Shown: positions 19,901 to 34,900 of the stretch, one piece after another
Position numbering within the stretch: the stretch's first letter is position 1
Layout of the letters: each line of letters begins with the position of its first letter
Source: Amphiduros pacificus
Lineage: Eukaryota; Annelida; Polychaeta; Phyllodocida; Hesionidae
Direction: 5' to 3'
Length of the DNA: 64,000 nt
NCBI GenBank assembly: GCA_949316495.1
Contig: OX439009.1
Coordinates: 39,137,943 to 39,201,942, forward strand
Made by a program: the position numbers and the translations under genes
Notes under the pieces: generated by a model
Told to the model about the DNA's origin: nothing
Database searches by the model: none
The model's input: the letters and a program-made list of their open reading frames with translations, nothing else

Positions 19901-22900
19901 TGACCAGGATACAGAAACCCCCCAATATAGACACTGACCAGGATACAGAAACCCCTAATATAGACACTGACCTGGATACAGAAAGCCCCTAATATAGACA
20001 CTGACCAGGATACAGAAAACCCCTAATATAGACACTGAACAGGATACAGAAAACCCCTAATATAGACACTGACCAGGATACAGAAACCCCCTAATATAGA
20101 CACTGACCAGAATACAGAAAACCCCTAATATAGACACTGGCCAGAATACAGAAACCCCCTAATATAGACACTGACCAGAATACAAACACCCCCTAATATA
20201 GACACTAACCAGGACACAGAAAACCCCCCAATATAGACACTGACCAGGATACAGAAAACCCCTAATATAGACACTGACCAGGATACAGAAACCCCCTAAT
20301 ATAAACACTAACCAGGACACAGAAAACCCCTAATATAAACACTGACCAGGATACAGAAACCCCCTAATATAAACACTGACCAGGACACAGAAAACCCCTA
20401 ATATAGACACTGACCTGGATACAGAAAACCCCTAATATAGACCCTGACCAGGACACAGAAAACCCCTAATATAGACCCTGACCAGGACACAGAAAACCCC
20501 TAATATAGACCCTGACCAGGATACAGAAACCCCCTAATATAGACCCTGACCAGGACACAGAAAACCCCTAATATAGACACTGACCAGGACACAGAAAACC
20601 CCTAATATAGACCCTAACCAGGACACAGAAAACCCCTAATATAGACCCTGACCAGAATACAGAAAACCCCTAATATAGACACTGACCAGAATACAGAAAA
20701 CCCCTAATATAGACACTGACCAGGACACAGAAAACCCCTAATATAGACACTGACCAGGACACAGAAACCCCCTAATATAGACACTGACCAGGATACAGAA
20801 ACCCCCTAATATAGACACTGACCAGAATACAGAAAACCCCTAATATAGACACTGACCAGGACACAGAAAACCCCTAATATAGACACTAACCAGGACACAG
20901 AAACCCCCTAATATAGACACTGACCAGAATACAGAAAACCCCCTAATATAGACACTGACCAGAATACAGAAAACCCCTAATATAGACACTGACCAGGATA
21001 CAGAAAACCCCTAATATAGACACTGACCAGGATACAGAAAACCCCTAATATAGACACTGACCAGGATACAGAAAACCCCTAATATAGACACTGACCTGGA
21101 TACAGAAAACCCCTAGTATAGACACTGACCAGAATACAGAAAACCCCTAATATAGACACTGACCAGGACACAGAAAACCCCTAATATAGACACTGACCAG
21201 GACACAGAAAACCCCTAATATAGACACTGACCAGGATACAGAAAACCCCTAATATAGACACTGACCAGGACACAGAAAACCCCTAATATAGACACTGACC
21301 AGGATACAGAAAACCCCTAATATAGACACTGACCAGGATACAGAAAACCCCTAATATAGACACTGACCAGGATACAGAAAACCCCTAATATAGACACTGA
21401 CCAGGACACAGAAAACCCCTAATACAGACACTGACCAGGATACAGAAAACCCCTAATACAGACACTGACCAGGATACAGAAAACCCCTAATACAGACACT
21501 GACCAGAATACAGAAAACCCCTAATACAGACACTGACCAGAATACAGAAAACCCCTAATATAGACACTGGCCAGGATACAGAAAACCCCTAATATAGACA
21601 CTGACTAGGACCAGAGATATGATGTTTTAAATGTCTCTGCAAGGACACAGAAAACCCCTGATACAGACACTGACAAAACACGGGCACGGACAAAGCAAGG
21701 ACGTGATAAGTCTCAGAGTATGTCCTATACATTTTCAAGGAAATCCTCTCATTTTCCATGTTTCCATACAAGTATTAATTATTTGTTTTCAAAATGACAT
21801 GATTTTCCCCGGTTATGAGCGTTTTTGTCTCCCTGATTGAAGAAATAATAGTACACATTAGGATAACTTTGGCCTTTTGTAAGGAAAATATTTTCTATTT
21901 CTTTCAAGGCCGAGATGAGGATTTCTATAATATGAGTTTATTTTGTTGTCAGTTATCGGTGGGAGATGAACAGTAAACCCTTTGATCCTAGTGGTTTGGA
22001 TGGGAGGGTGGCCATCCAGCCTGGAGTGGGCACTCTCATCTTTGCCCGACCCAAGGCCCGGGATGAGGCCATCTACCAATGCTTTGCTGAGAATGATGTG
22101 GGCATCGCAGCCTCCGTCAAGGTGGACCTCAGGCTTGGAAGTACGCACTCCTTACTCTTAACCTTTATACTTAAAATATGCTTCTTTTGCTGATATTTCC
22201 AAATTAATGCAAATGTTACTCTAGGTTGGCCTTGAAATTTATCAATTTCTCTAACAACAAAGACCAACTTTCTTAGAGCCTAAAGTATGGCAAGATGACC
22301 TCAATCAATGTATCCATTTCGGCTGTCTGATATAAACAATATACCAGAGATTATTGTCAATCCTTGTGGCAAATGTGACAAGCAATCATGTGCTACAGTT
22401 TTATATTGCGTTTGTTTTCAGTTCTGGAGTCGTTTACCTCAGGGTATGTGCGTGAGCACCGGCCTGACATAGGCGAGGCCCTGACTCTGCCCTGCACTCC
22501 CCCGGTCAGCTTCCCAGAACCTCTCATATACTGGGCCCTCGTGGAACAGGGAAGTGCTCCCATACCCCTCGACCTCACAGCCAGAGTCAGCATTGATCCC
22601 GAAGGTATCTCCTTTTTTATTGCTCACGTTTGTTTTGCCATCAAGGCTGGATGTTGGAGGGATATTTATAAATATATATTTTTAGATGAAATGTTTTTTC
22701 AAAATGTTTTGCAGGTAATCTTAACTTGGCAAATGTGATACACTCGGATGGACAGGGAGGCAAGCAGTATGTGTGCATTGTGCAGAACTCAGTGATGAGG
22801 CAGACCAGACAGGGAGAGTACTCTGTTATAATCCCCCAGGGAGGTACGTAACTCAAGGTCATTATAATCCCCGGGGAGGTACGTAACTCAAGGTCATTAT

Positions 22901-25900
22901 AATCCCCCGGGGAGGTACGTCACTCAAGGTCATTATAATCCCCCGGGGAGGTACGTGAGTCAAGGTCATTATAATCCCCCGGGAAGTACTTAACTCAAGG
23001 TCATTATAATCCCCCGGGGAGGTACGTAACTCAAGGTTATTATAATCCCCCGGGGAGGTACGTCACTCAAGGTCATTATAATCCCCCGGGGAGGTACGTA
23101 ACTCAAGGTCATTATAATCCCCCGGGGAGATACGTCACTCAAGGTCATTATAATCCCCCGGGGAGGTACGTAACTCAAGGTCATTATAATCCCCCGGGGA
23201 GGTATGTAGCTCAAGGATATTATCATCCTCCGAAGGTCATTATAATCCCCCAGGGAGGTATGTAACTCAAGGTCATTACAATTCCCCAAGGAGGTACGTA
23301 GCTCAAGGTCATTATAATCCCCCAGGGAGGTACATAGTTCAAGGTCATTATCATCCCGCAGGGAGGTTTGTAACTCAAGGTCATTATAAACCCCCAGGGA
23401 GGTACTTAACTCAAGGTCATTATAGTCCACAGGGAGGTATGTAACTCAAGGTCATTATAATCCGCCGGGGAGGTAAATAAGAAATAAAAATAAATATAAT
23501 CCCCCGGGGAGGTACGTAACTCAAGGTCATTATAATCCCCCGGGGAGGTACGTAACTCAAGGTCATTATAGTCCCCCGGGGAGGTATGTAACTCAAGGTC
23601 ATTATCATCCCCCGAAGGTCATTATAATCCCCCAGGGAGGTATGTAACTCAAGGTCATTACAATTCCCCAGGGAGGTATGTAACTCAAGGTCATTATAAT
23701 CCCCCAGGGAGGTATGTAGCTCAAGGTCATTATCATCCCGCAGGGAGGTTTGTAACTCAAGGTCATTACAATCTCCCAGGGAAGTACTTAACTCAAGGTC
23801 ATTATAGTCCGCAGGGAGGTATGTAACTCAAGGTCATTATAATCCGCCGGGGAGGTAAATAAAAAATAAAAATAAATATAATCCCCCGGGGAGGTATGTA
23901 ACTCAAGGTCATTACAAACCCCGAGGAAGTATGTAACTCAAGGTCATTAAATGCAACAAGGCTAGCATTGGAAGAGTACCCCAGGGATGTATGTAACTCA
24001 AGGTCATTATAATCCCCAAGGTCATTATAATCCCTCAAGGTCATGATGTGCAACTAGCTTGGCCTAGAGAGAGTACTCTGTTATAAACCCTAGGGAGGTA
24101 CTTAACTCAAGGTCATCATGTTATGAATCTCAGGGAGGTACATAATTTAAGACTAGCCTTCTGATCCGTATGTCTTGTTGTCCTTACAGAGGTAGCACAT
24201 CAGTACCCTCCTGATGATGTATGGAGCTCACCAGCCAACCAGGTGGCGCTACTAAATGAAAAATGGAGTGTCAAGTGTATCATCTCTGGAAAGTGAGTAG
24301 GATACAAAAATCCAAACATCTACTTGCTCAAATAAACATGCTTGTTTTACAATGTATGTGTTTAAAATACAAAGGTTAATTTAACCTTGCCCGTTGCTGA
24401 TATTTAATTCATGTTTCATCAGTGTAATGAACAATGATGAAGACACAACTTTAGCTTAGCTTGAAGCTAATTAGGCCATGCATATAGAGGGTCAAGGTCA
24501 CAGGTTCTGTGGGGATCATACATTATTTGTATTGAAGGGATCATATATTACAACTAGGTTAACCAGGTTTTGTTATCTATATTGATTAAGACTGTTTATC
24601 TGCCAGCCCTACGCCGCGTGTGACGTGGTCCAGGCTTAACTATGTGCTGCCGGTCGGGGCCAGGATCGAGAGCTTCGGCCAGGAGTTGGTTCTCGAACAC
24701 GTTCAGCTTAATGACGAGGGAACGTACGAATGTGTGGGAGAAAATGAGGTCTCCAACTTACCAACCAGAAACTCATTCACCCTTAGAGTGGAAGGTGAGA
24801 TTTTGTCTTTATGTTAGTTGGATTTGGTTATTCCTGATAAATGGGCCAGATCTTCTAATCATTGACTTTTTGCTTTTACAATATATTTGATGATAGCATA
24901 CCGGTATTAATATATAATATAGCATATCTAATCTGACCACAATTGGCCTGATTATATTATTTCTATTGTTTGATTGTCACAGCTGCCCCCTACTGGGTGG
25001 ACGAACCACAGTCCATTGACACCACGGACAACCAGACAGCCTTCTTTACCTGTGGAGCGTTTGGCATCCCACAGCCTCGTAACACTTTCTACATCAACAA
25101 TATTCCAATCACAGGTAAGGTGTGGACCCATGTTACAATGACAGGAAAAGTAAGCTTTCTCCATCAATGTTCCAATAACAGATAACCTTTCATAAACTAC
25201 ATCACACTCACAGATAGACTTTAAAACACCAACATGTTGCATACTGAGCTTTCTGGTGTGGCACAGTAAGTACTCTCTGTGGCTACTGACAGCTTGTTGT
25301 GAGGTTTTGACAAACTCTTCAGGTCTGTGCATTGCATTTTTGTTCATTCTGAAATAAGGAAAATACAAGAGATAGTCACGGTCATGAGTTTTATGACGTC
25401 AAAATGGCATTTGGACAAATTATCTCATGAGCTTACTAATATATGGACAGGAAAGTTAGTTCTAGTCTCAGGTGCCAGGTGGCGCAGATTTAAGGTGGGG
25501 TACGGACCCAAGTGATAAGAAGACTCATTCGGGGTCACTCAGTACACTTATGGGGTGAGATTGCTGCTGTTTGATATCCTCATGATGAGCGTGATTTGTG
25601 TGTTGACAGAGATTCCGTCAGATCCTCGTCGCATCCTGGAAGGCAACACGATGACAATAGTTAACTTGACCAAGGATGACGCCATGGTGATCCAGTGTAA
25701 CTCCACTAACAGCCATGGATATGTCTTCAAAAACTTCTACCTCAACGTTCTCTGTGAGTAGCCTATGTCCAATTGTGCCGAATAACCTGAGAGTATACCT
25801 TAAAAACCTTGAATCATTAATAGAATACTTTATAAAGTAGCTATACAATATGTTTCAAATGCCTTTAGAGTAACTATTAAATGCATAGATGCATTGTTCC

Positions 25901-28900
25901 TTTCAGACAATGAAATTAACAAGTCATTAATTGCGTGTTAGGCCCTTTAGATTTTGAGGTACCACATTGACAATTGATACTATCCTCCAAACAATACATG
26001 TGAATGCAGTCCAAACAGAACACTATTCAACTCTAAACTGGACCTTGTTGATAGTTTGGCCTCTCCCAAGTCAGAATAGGATGTGACTCAATCATATCCT
26101 TCAAGGTCAAACAGTCAATATAATTATGACAAACAACAACTTTTACTGTAGCATGTTTATACCTTCTCCTTTATCGCTCAGTCAGGAGCCTTAATTACAA
26201 TACACTGATATAAGGATCATTCATTATAGTTCCCTAACAAAACTTCTTTTATTTGTTATTCAAATTGTATGCATTTAGCTGAGCCCCCAATGATACTGGA
26301 GCCCCCCCAGGAGGGCCAGAAGGTGGCGGAGGGCCAGACCATCAACCTCACCTGCACCGTGTTCGGATCACCAAAACCTCAGGTTCTCTGGCGAAAAGGC
26401 AACGAGCAACTAACAGGAGGACGCTTCCGTGTGCTGAGTGACGGAAACCTGGAAATATCGGTAAGGCCTGGAGAATAGAAACTTGCTTCTCATTTTCTAC
26501 CTACTTGCGTCAAAACTAGCACCCCAAAGTTTATATGGACTTTTAAGAAGAAATACTATAACCACAATTATAATTTCATGTGCTTTTTATGTAAATATCA
26601 CAGTTTACTATGTGTGAGATCTCGTTAAAGCACCATGCAATAACCACAAATGCACAAAGCTACATGTAGAATGCAATCACAGACGTCAAGCTACATTAAT
26701 AACCCACAATATATATCTACATATTCAGTGTTAAGTAAATATTTTGAATAATCAAAGATGGTTGACATGTTAAAGTTGCCCCATTGTCTTCTGTGATAGA
26801 CGGTGTGTTTGTTTTCAGGATGTCTCCTTGGTAGATGCGGGAACATATACTTGTACCGCGACCAATCGGTTTGACACCGTGAGTGCCACGGGCTCGCTCA
26901 TAGTCAGGCGTGAGTATAGACCACCTACTGCTTTTAAAATTAGTGAGTTGGTCCACATAACTAACCAGTGGATAACTGAATAGTCCTCTTCAGTATATTT
27001 TATAGGCCAACCACCAGGCAGTCATGCACCCCTTCTAGTATTTTGCCAAGTTTGTTTAATTTAGTTTTTATAATGCAGAATTTTATTACATAAAAGGAAT
27101 TATATCACCATATTTTGATTGTGATGCAAATTTATGAAGCGTGTTGGTTAATCAAGCTTTAGATTTTATTTTTGTATTGACAAAAATATTTGGTTTCCCG
27201 TTAAAAGGTGAAATTAGTTCTTGGATGTTTATTTTTCAGTTATGTACTGGCCCTTACTTATAAACTACGACACAAATGCAGGGAGTGTCATACACTGAAT
27301 GGTTCCGCATCAGAGGGTGAGGGAAAATATATTGCCAATACAGAAGTTATTCTTGTTTTCAGGAAGAACTGAGATTCGGACGGCTCCTCTAGATGTGATG
27401 GTTTACGAAGGGACCGAGGCTAAGTTCACATGTACTGCAACTACAGACCCAGAGGAGATAGACAACCTGGAGATACACTGGAAGAAAGACGGAGAAATGA
27501 TCAACTACGGCGTGGCACAGAGAATGTTCAAGAACGAGATGGATAACTCGCTGACCTTGAGTGGTACAATAAGTCTGGACACGGCCAAGTACACCTGTGT
27601 GGCGATGAACGGCCTTGATGAGGATGAAATGAGCGCACAGCTTGTAGTACAAGGTACGCAGTATACCAAAAACAGGTGACAATTATATAGCGCTGCTTCC
27701 AGACAAGGTCTGCTCATAGTACTTGAGAGTAACTGGCTGGGATTTGAACTGAGAATCCCTGGGTCTCAAGGTCAATGCCCTACTATACAGGCCTTGACAT
27801 TAAGGATTTTGGTCACTGGCCTGTAGGTAGACTGCCGTCAAATTTTGTTGTAAACCACTGGCCTCTAACATAAAATAATGATGAGGGAGGGGGTTAAAGC
27901 TCAGTTGATGATGAGGAAGGGGGTTAAAGCTCAGTTGATGATGAGGAAGGGGGTTAAAGCTCAGTCCATGATGAGGAAGGGGGTTAAAGCTCAGTACATG
28001 ATGAGGGAGGGGGTTAAAGCTCAGTTGATGATGATGGAAGGGGTTAAAGCAGCTCAGTCCATGATGAGAGAAGGGGTTAAAGCTCAGTGCATGATGAGGG
28101 AGGGGATTAAAGCTCAGTCCATGATGAGGGAGGGGGTTAAAGCTCAGTCCATGATGAGGGAGGGGATTAAAGCTCAGTCCATGATGAGGGAGGGGATTAA
28201 AGCTCAGTTGATGATGATGGAAGGGGGATAAAGCTCAGTGCATGGTGAGGGAGGGGGTTAAAGCTCAGTCCATGATGAGGGAGGGGGTTAAAGCTCAGTC
28301 CATGATGAGGAAAGGGGGTTAAAGCTCAGTCCATGATGAGGGAAGGGGTTAAAGCTCAGTCCATGATGAGGGAGGGGATTAAAGCTCAGTGCATGATGAG
28401 GGGGGGGATAAAGCTCAGTGCATGATGAGGGGGGGGAGGGGGTTAAAGCTCAGTCCATGATGAGGGAGGGGGTTAAAGCTCAGTCCATGATGAGGGAAGG
28501 GGTTAAAGCTCAGTCCATGATGAGGGAAGGGGTTAAAGCTCAGTGCATGATGTATGGTTGGATGTTGTAGGTCCCCCTGACCCGCCCAATGATGTGATCA
28601 CATGGTGCTACCTTAACACAGCCTCCATAGAGTGGCACCCCGGCAAGGAGAACTACGCCCCTATCCTTAACTTCATCATCCAGTACAGCACCTCGTTTGC
28701 TGAGGATACGTGGATCGACATCGCAACCAATGTCTCCCAGAACGACCGCAAACACGACGTGGATCTCTCTCCCAATGGAAACTACACGTTCCGTGTCCTT
28801 GCCAGGAACAAGATCGGCCTGAGTCAGCCCAGCATTCCATCCAGAAATATCTGTCGGACTGAGGAGGACATTCCGGATAAGAATCCGGATAATGTGATGG

Positions 28901-31900
28901 GAGAAGGAGATGAACCAGATAATCTGGTGATATTCTGGACGGTGAGAAATCTGGATTGAAATTCCTGCCATCTATATCAGATATATCATTTATATTTATT
29001 CCGGAAACATTGTGCTGAACTTTTCCATGTCAAACTCACCTTGTTTAAACTTCCTTGGTCTAAATGTATACATATATATCACATTGACCAATAAAGAGAT
29101 GCAAGTTTTACACATCTTGATAACTTGCACCAATATGATATTGATAGTGAAAAAGAAAGGATTGTAAAGTTTTGTGATTGTTTAACTTTTTTAGCCGATG
29201 CCGGAGATTGAGCACAACGGGAGGAACTTTGAGTATGTGATTTGGTGGCGTCGGAACGGCACGACTGGACCAGGCGATACGTACTCCATACAGAAGGCAG
29301 AAACGTACTTCCACGTGGTTCCCGGGAAGCAGCCCACGTACACGGCCTACGAGATATACGTCAAGGCTAAAAACACCGCAGGAGACTCCAGGGTTCCGCC
29401 CAAAATAGTGATAGGGTGGTCAGGGGAAGACGAGCCCATGGACTACCCCAATGACGTCACCGTGGATTTGGACTCGGTGACCGGAACATCTGCCACCCTG
29501 CAGTGGACACAGGTGGATACCAGACCCGCTGCCGTCAGGGGATCTTTCCGGGGATACCGGATACAATTCTGGAGAAGATCAGATGGCTTTGAAAACATGA
29601 GGGAGCATGACCTTATCACAAATGAGACATCATCGTATCCTCGCCCCCGTCCCGGAGTCAGGGCCAAGAGAGATACTGAGGAGGAAAGAGTTATAGTCCA
29701 TGAAATGCAAAACCTTCCCCCCTTTTCTGAAGTTGCTGTACAAATAAGAGTTCTTAACAAATATTATGCGGGGCCTCCCAGTCCCATCATCTACTTCACG
29801 ACCAAGGAGGGCAGCCCCGGTCCTCCGATGAGCTTCCGAATCCTGGCCATAGGAGCCACACACTTTGAGCTGCTCTGGAATCTACCGGAAGAACCCAACG
29901 GAATTCTAGTTGGATACAACATGTCATACCAATCCATATCAGGACTAACCCTAGGCAGGCTTCAGTACAGAGAGGCAATAACTAATCCGAACGTGACCCG
30001 TGAGCGCTTGACTGGACTCCAGCCGGACATGCAGTACCGGGTATACCTCTCGGCTGTCACCCGCGTAGGAATCGGAGAACCGATCTTCATTGATGCCAAA
30101 ACCGCTCATGCAGGACGTATGTAGTGCTTAATGAAACGTATACAAATATTAACATTTGTTTTGCAACTTCAGGCAATCACTAGGTGACAGCACTAACAAA
30201 TATCTGACAGCAAAAACTTAGAAATGACAAACAGCGGTAACCAACAAATAACTAATAGTTCTAACTAACAAATGCTGGTTTAGCTGTAGCTTTAATGTGC
30301 CAGCACTCACTATTATTCTTATAATTAAATGTAACTCAATGTCTAAACTAAACATATTTCTTGAAAATAAACACATGGTAAAGCACAAGAGTAAATTTAA
30401 ATTAATGTGGCCACGATTTATCTAATATAAAATTTCTTTACCTGCCAATGAAATCTTTATTTTTTTTCAGCACCAAGTCCACCAACATTTGATATTATAG
30501 ATTTAGGAGACACATTTGTGATTGTCAAATGGACACCATCTCGGACGGGCAACCCAGGCAGCGTGTTCTATGTGCAGTACAGACCCCGGAGTAAGTATAG
30601 CTCAGACCATAGCCAGGAGTAAGTATAGCTCAGTCTATAGCCAGGAGTACGTATAGCTCAGACCATAGCCAGGAGTACGTATAGCTCAGTCTATAGCCAG
30701 GAGTAAGTATGGCTCAGTCTATAGCCAGGAGTAAGTATAGCTCAGACCATAGCCAGGAGTAAGTATAGCTCAGTCTATAGCCAGGAGTAAGTATAGCTCA
30801 GACCATAGCCAGGAGTAAGTATAGCTCAGTGCATAGCCAAGGGTAAGTATAGCTCAGACCATAGCCAGGAGTAAGTATAGCTCAGTCTATAGCCAGGAGT
30901 AAGTATAGCCCAGTCTATAGCCAGGGGTAAGTATAGCTCAGACCATAGCCAGGAGTAAGTATAGCTCAGTCTATAGCCAGGAGTAAGTATAGCTCAGACC
31001 ATAGCCAGGAGTAAGTATAGCTCAGTCTATAGCCGGGAGTAAGTGTAGCTCAGACCATAGCCAGGAGTAAGTATAGCTCAGTCTATAGCCAGGAGTAAGT
31101 ATGGCTCAGTCTATAGCCAGGAGTAAGTATAGCTCAGACCATAGCCAGGAGTAAGTATAGCTCAGTCTATAGCCAGGAGTAAGTATAGCTCAGTCTATAG
31201 CCAGGAGTAAGTATAGCTCAGTCTATAGCCAGGAGTAAGTATGGCTCAGTATATAGCCAGGAGTAAGTATAGCTCAGACCATAGCCAGGAGTAAGTATAG
31301 CTCAGTCCATAGCCAGGAGTAAGTATAGCTCAGACCATAGCCAGGAGTAAGTATAGCTCAGTCTATAGCCAGGATTAAGTGTAGCTCAGTATATAGCCAG
31401 GAGTAAGTATAGCTCAGACCATAGCCAGGAGTAAGTATAGCTCAGTCTATAGCCGGGAGTAAGTATAGCTCAGACCATAGCCAGGAGTAAGTATAGCTCA
31501 GTCTATAGCCAGGAGTAAGTATGGCTCAGTCTATAGCCAGGAGTAAGTATAGCTCAGACCATAGCCAGGAGTAAGTATAGCTCAGTCTATAGCCAGGAGT
31601 AAGTATAGCCCAGTCTATAGCCAGGAGTAAGTATAGCTCAGTCTATAGCCAGGAGTAAGTATAGCTCAGTCTATAGCCAGGAGTAAGTATGGCTCAGTCT
31701 ATAGCCAGGAGTAAGTATGGCTCAGTCTATAGCCAGGAGTAAGTATAGCTCAGTCTATAGCCAGGATTAAGTATAGCTCAGTCTATAGCCAGGAGTAAGT
31801 ATGGCTCAGTCTATAGCCAGGAGTAAGTATGGCTCAGTCTATAGCAAGGAGTAAGTATATCTCAGTATATAGCCAGGAGTTAGTATAGCTCAGACCATAG

Positions 31901-34900
31901 CCAGGAGTAAGTATAGCTCAGTCTATAGCCAGGAGTAAGTATAGCTCAGTCTATAGCCAGGGGTAAGTATAGCTCAGTCTATAGCCAGGAGTAAGTATAG
32001 CTCAGTCTATAGCCAGGAGTAAGTATAGCTCAGTCTATAGCCAGGAGTAAGTATAGCCCAGTCTATAGCCAGGAGTAAGTGTAGCTCAGTCTATAGCCAG
32101 GAGTAAGTATAGCTCAGTCTATAGCCAGGGGTAAGTATAGCTCAGTCTATAGCCAGGAGTAAGTATAGCCCAGTCTATAGCCAGGAGTAAGTATGGCTCA
32201 GTCTATAGCCAGGGGTAAGTATAGCCCAGTCTATAGCCAGGAGTAAGTATATCTCAGTATATAGCCAGGAGTAAGTATATCTCAGTATATAGCCAGGGGT
32301 AAGTATAGCTCAGTCTATAGCCAGAAGTAAGTATAGCTCAGTCTATAGCCAGGAGTAAGTATAGCTCAGTCTATAGCCAGGAGTAAGTATAGCCCAGTCT
32401 ATAGCAGAGCTACCAATGCAGCCTGGATAGTGATACCAGTACAGCCTGGATAGTGATACCAATACAGCCTGGATAGTGATACCAGTACAGCCTGGATAGA
32501 GATACCAATACTGCCTGGATAGTGATACCGATACAGCCTGGATAGTGATACCAATACAGCCTGGATAGTGATACCAGTACAGCCTGGATAGAGATACCAA
32601 TACAGCCTGGATAGTGATACCAATACAGCATGGATAGTGATACCAATACAGCCTGGATAGTGATACCAGTACAGCCTGGATAGAGATACCAATACAGCCT
32701 GGATAGGGATACCAATACAGCCTGGATAGAGATACCAATACAGCCTGGATAGTGATACCAATACAGCCTGGATAGTGATACCAGTACAGCCTGGATAGTG
32801 ATACCAATACTGCCTGGATAGTGATACCGATACAGCCTGGATAGTGATACCAATACAGCCTGGATAGTGATACCAGTACAACCTGGATAGAGATACCAAT
32901 ACAGCCTGGATAGTGATACTGATACAACCTGGATAGAGATACCATTACAGCCTGGATAGTGATACCAATACAGCCTGGATAGTGATACCAATACAGCCTG
33001 GATAGAGATACCAATACAGCCTGGATAGTGATACTGATACAACCTGGATAGAGATACCATTACAGCCTGGATAGTGATACCAATACAGCCTGGATAGTGA
33101 TACCAATACAGCCTGGATAGTGATACCAGTACAGCCTGGATAGTGATACCAATACGGCCTGGATAGTGATACCAGTACAGCCTGGATAGTGATACCAATA
33201 CAGCCTGGATAGTGATACCAGTACAACCTGGATAGTGATACCAATACAGCCTGGATAGATACCAATACAGCCTGGATAGTGATACCAGTACAACCTGGAT
33301 AGTGATACCAATACAGCCTGGATAGATACCAATACAGCCTGGATAGTGATACCAGTACAACCTGGATAGTGATACCAATACAGCCTGGATAGATACCAAT
33401 ACAGCCTGGATAGAGATACCAATACAGCCTGGATAGTGATAACAATACAGCCTGGATAGAGATACCAATACAGCCTGGATAGTGATACCAGTACAGCCTG
33501 GATAGTGATACCAGTACAGCCTGGATAGTGATACCAATACAGCCTGGACAGTGATACCAATATAGCCTGGACAGTGATACCAGTACAGCCTGGATAGTGA
33601 TACCAATACAGCCTGGACAGTGATACCAATATAGCCTGGGTAGAGATACCAATACAGCCTGGATAGAGATACCATTACAGCCTGGATAGTGATACCAGTA
33701 CAGCCTGGATAGTGATACCAATACAGCAATACAGCCTGGATAGAGATACCAATACAGCCTGGATTGTGATACCAGTACAGCCTGGATAGTGATACCAATA
33801 CAGCCTGGATAGAGATACCATTACAGCCTGGATAGGGATACCAATACAGCCTGGATAGTGATACCAGTACAGCCTGGATAGGGATACCAATACAGCCTGG
33901 ATAGTGATACCAGTACAGCCTGGATAGAGATACCAATACAGCCTGGATAGTGATACCGATACAGCCTGGATAGTGACACCAATACAGCCTGGATAGTGAT
34001 ACCAGTACAGCCTGGATAGAGATACCAATACAGCCTGGATAGAGATACCATTACAGCCTGGATAGGGATACCAATACAGCCTGGATAGTGATACCAGTAC
34101 AGCCTGGATAGGGATACCAATACAGCCTGGATAGTGATACCAGTACAGCCTGGATAGAGATACCATTACAGCCTGGATAGTGATACCAATACAGCAATAC
34201 AGCCTGGATAGAGATACCAATACAGCCTGGATTGTGATACCAGTACAGCCTGGATAGAGATACCAATACAGCCTGGATAGTGATACCAGTACAGCCTGGA
34301 TAGAGATACCAATACAGCCTGGATAGAGATACCAGTACAGCCTGGATAGAGATACCAATACAGCCTGGATAGTGATACCAGTACAGCCTGGATAGTGATA
34401 CCAATACAGCCTGGATAGGGATACCAATACAGCAATACAGCCTGGATAGAGATACCAATACAGCCTGGATAGTGATACCAGTACAGCCTGGATAGTGATA
34501 CCAATACAGCAATACATCCTGGATAGTGATACCAGTACAGCCTGGATAGAGATACCATTACAGCCTGGATAGTGATACCAATACAGCAATACAGCCTGGA
34601 TAGAGATACCAATACAGCAATACAGCCTGGATAGAGATACCAATACAGCCTGGATAGTGATACCAGTACAGCCTGGATAGAGATACCATTACAGCCTGGA
34701 TAGTGATACCAATACAGCAATACAGCCTGGATAGAGATACCAATACAGCCTGGATTGTGATACCAGTACAGCCTGGATAGTGATACCAATACAGCCTGGA
34801 TAGGGATACCAATACAGCCTGGATAGTGATACCAATACGGCCTGGATAGATACCAATACAGCCTGGATAGTGATACCAATACAGCCTGGATAGTGATACC

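Noticed and set aside
27724-27790. Functional tRNA gene on the minus strand
   Set aside because: Only a B-box-like half is present; no A box at proper distance and no cloverleaf. Better explained as a SINE remnant.
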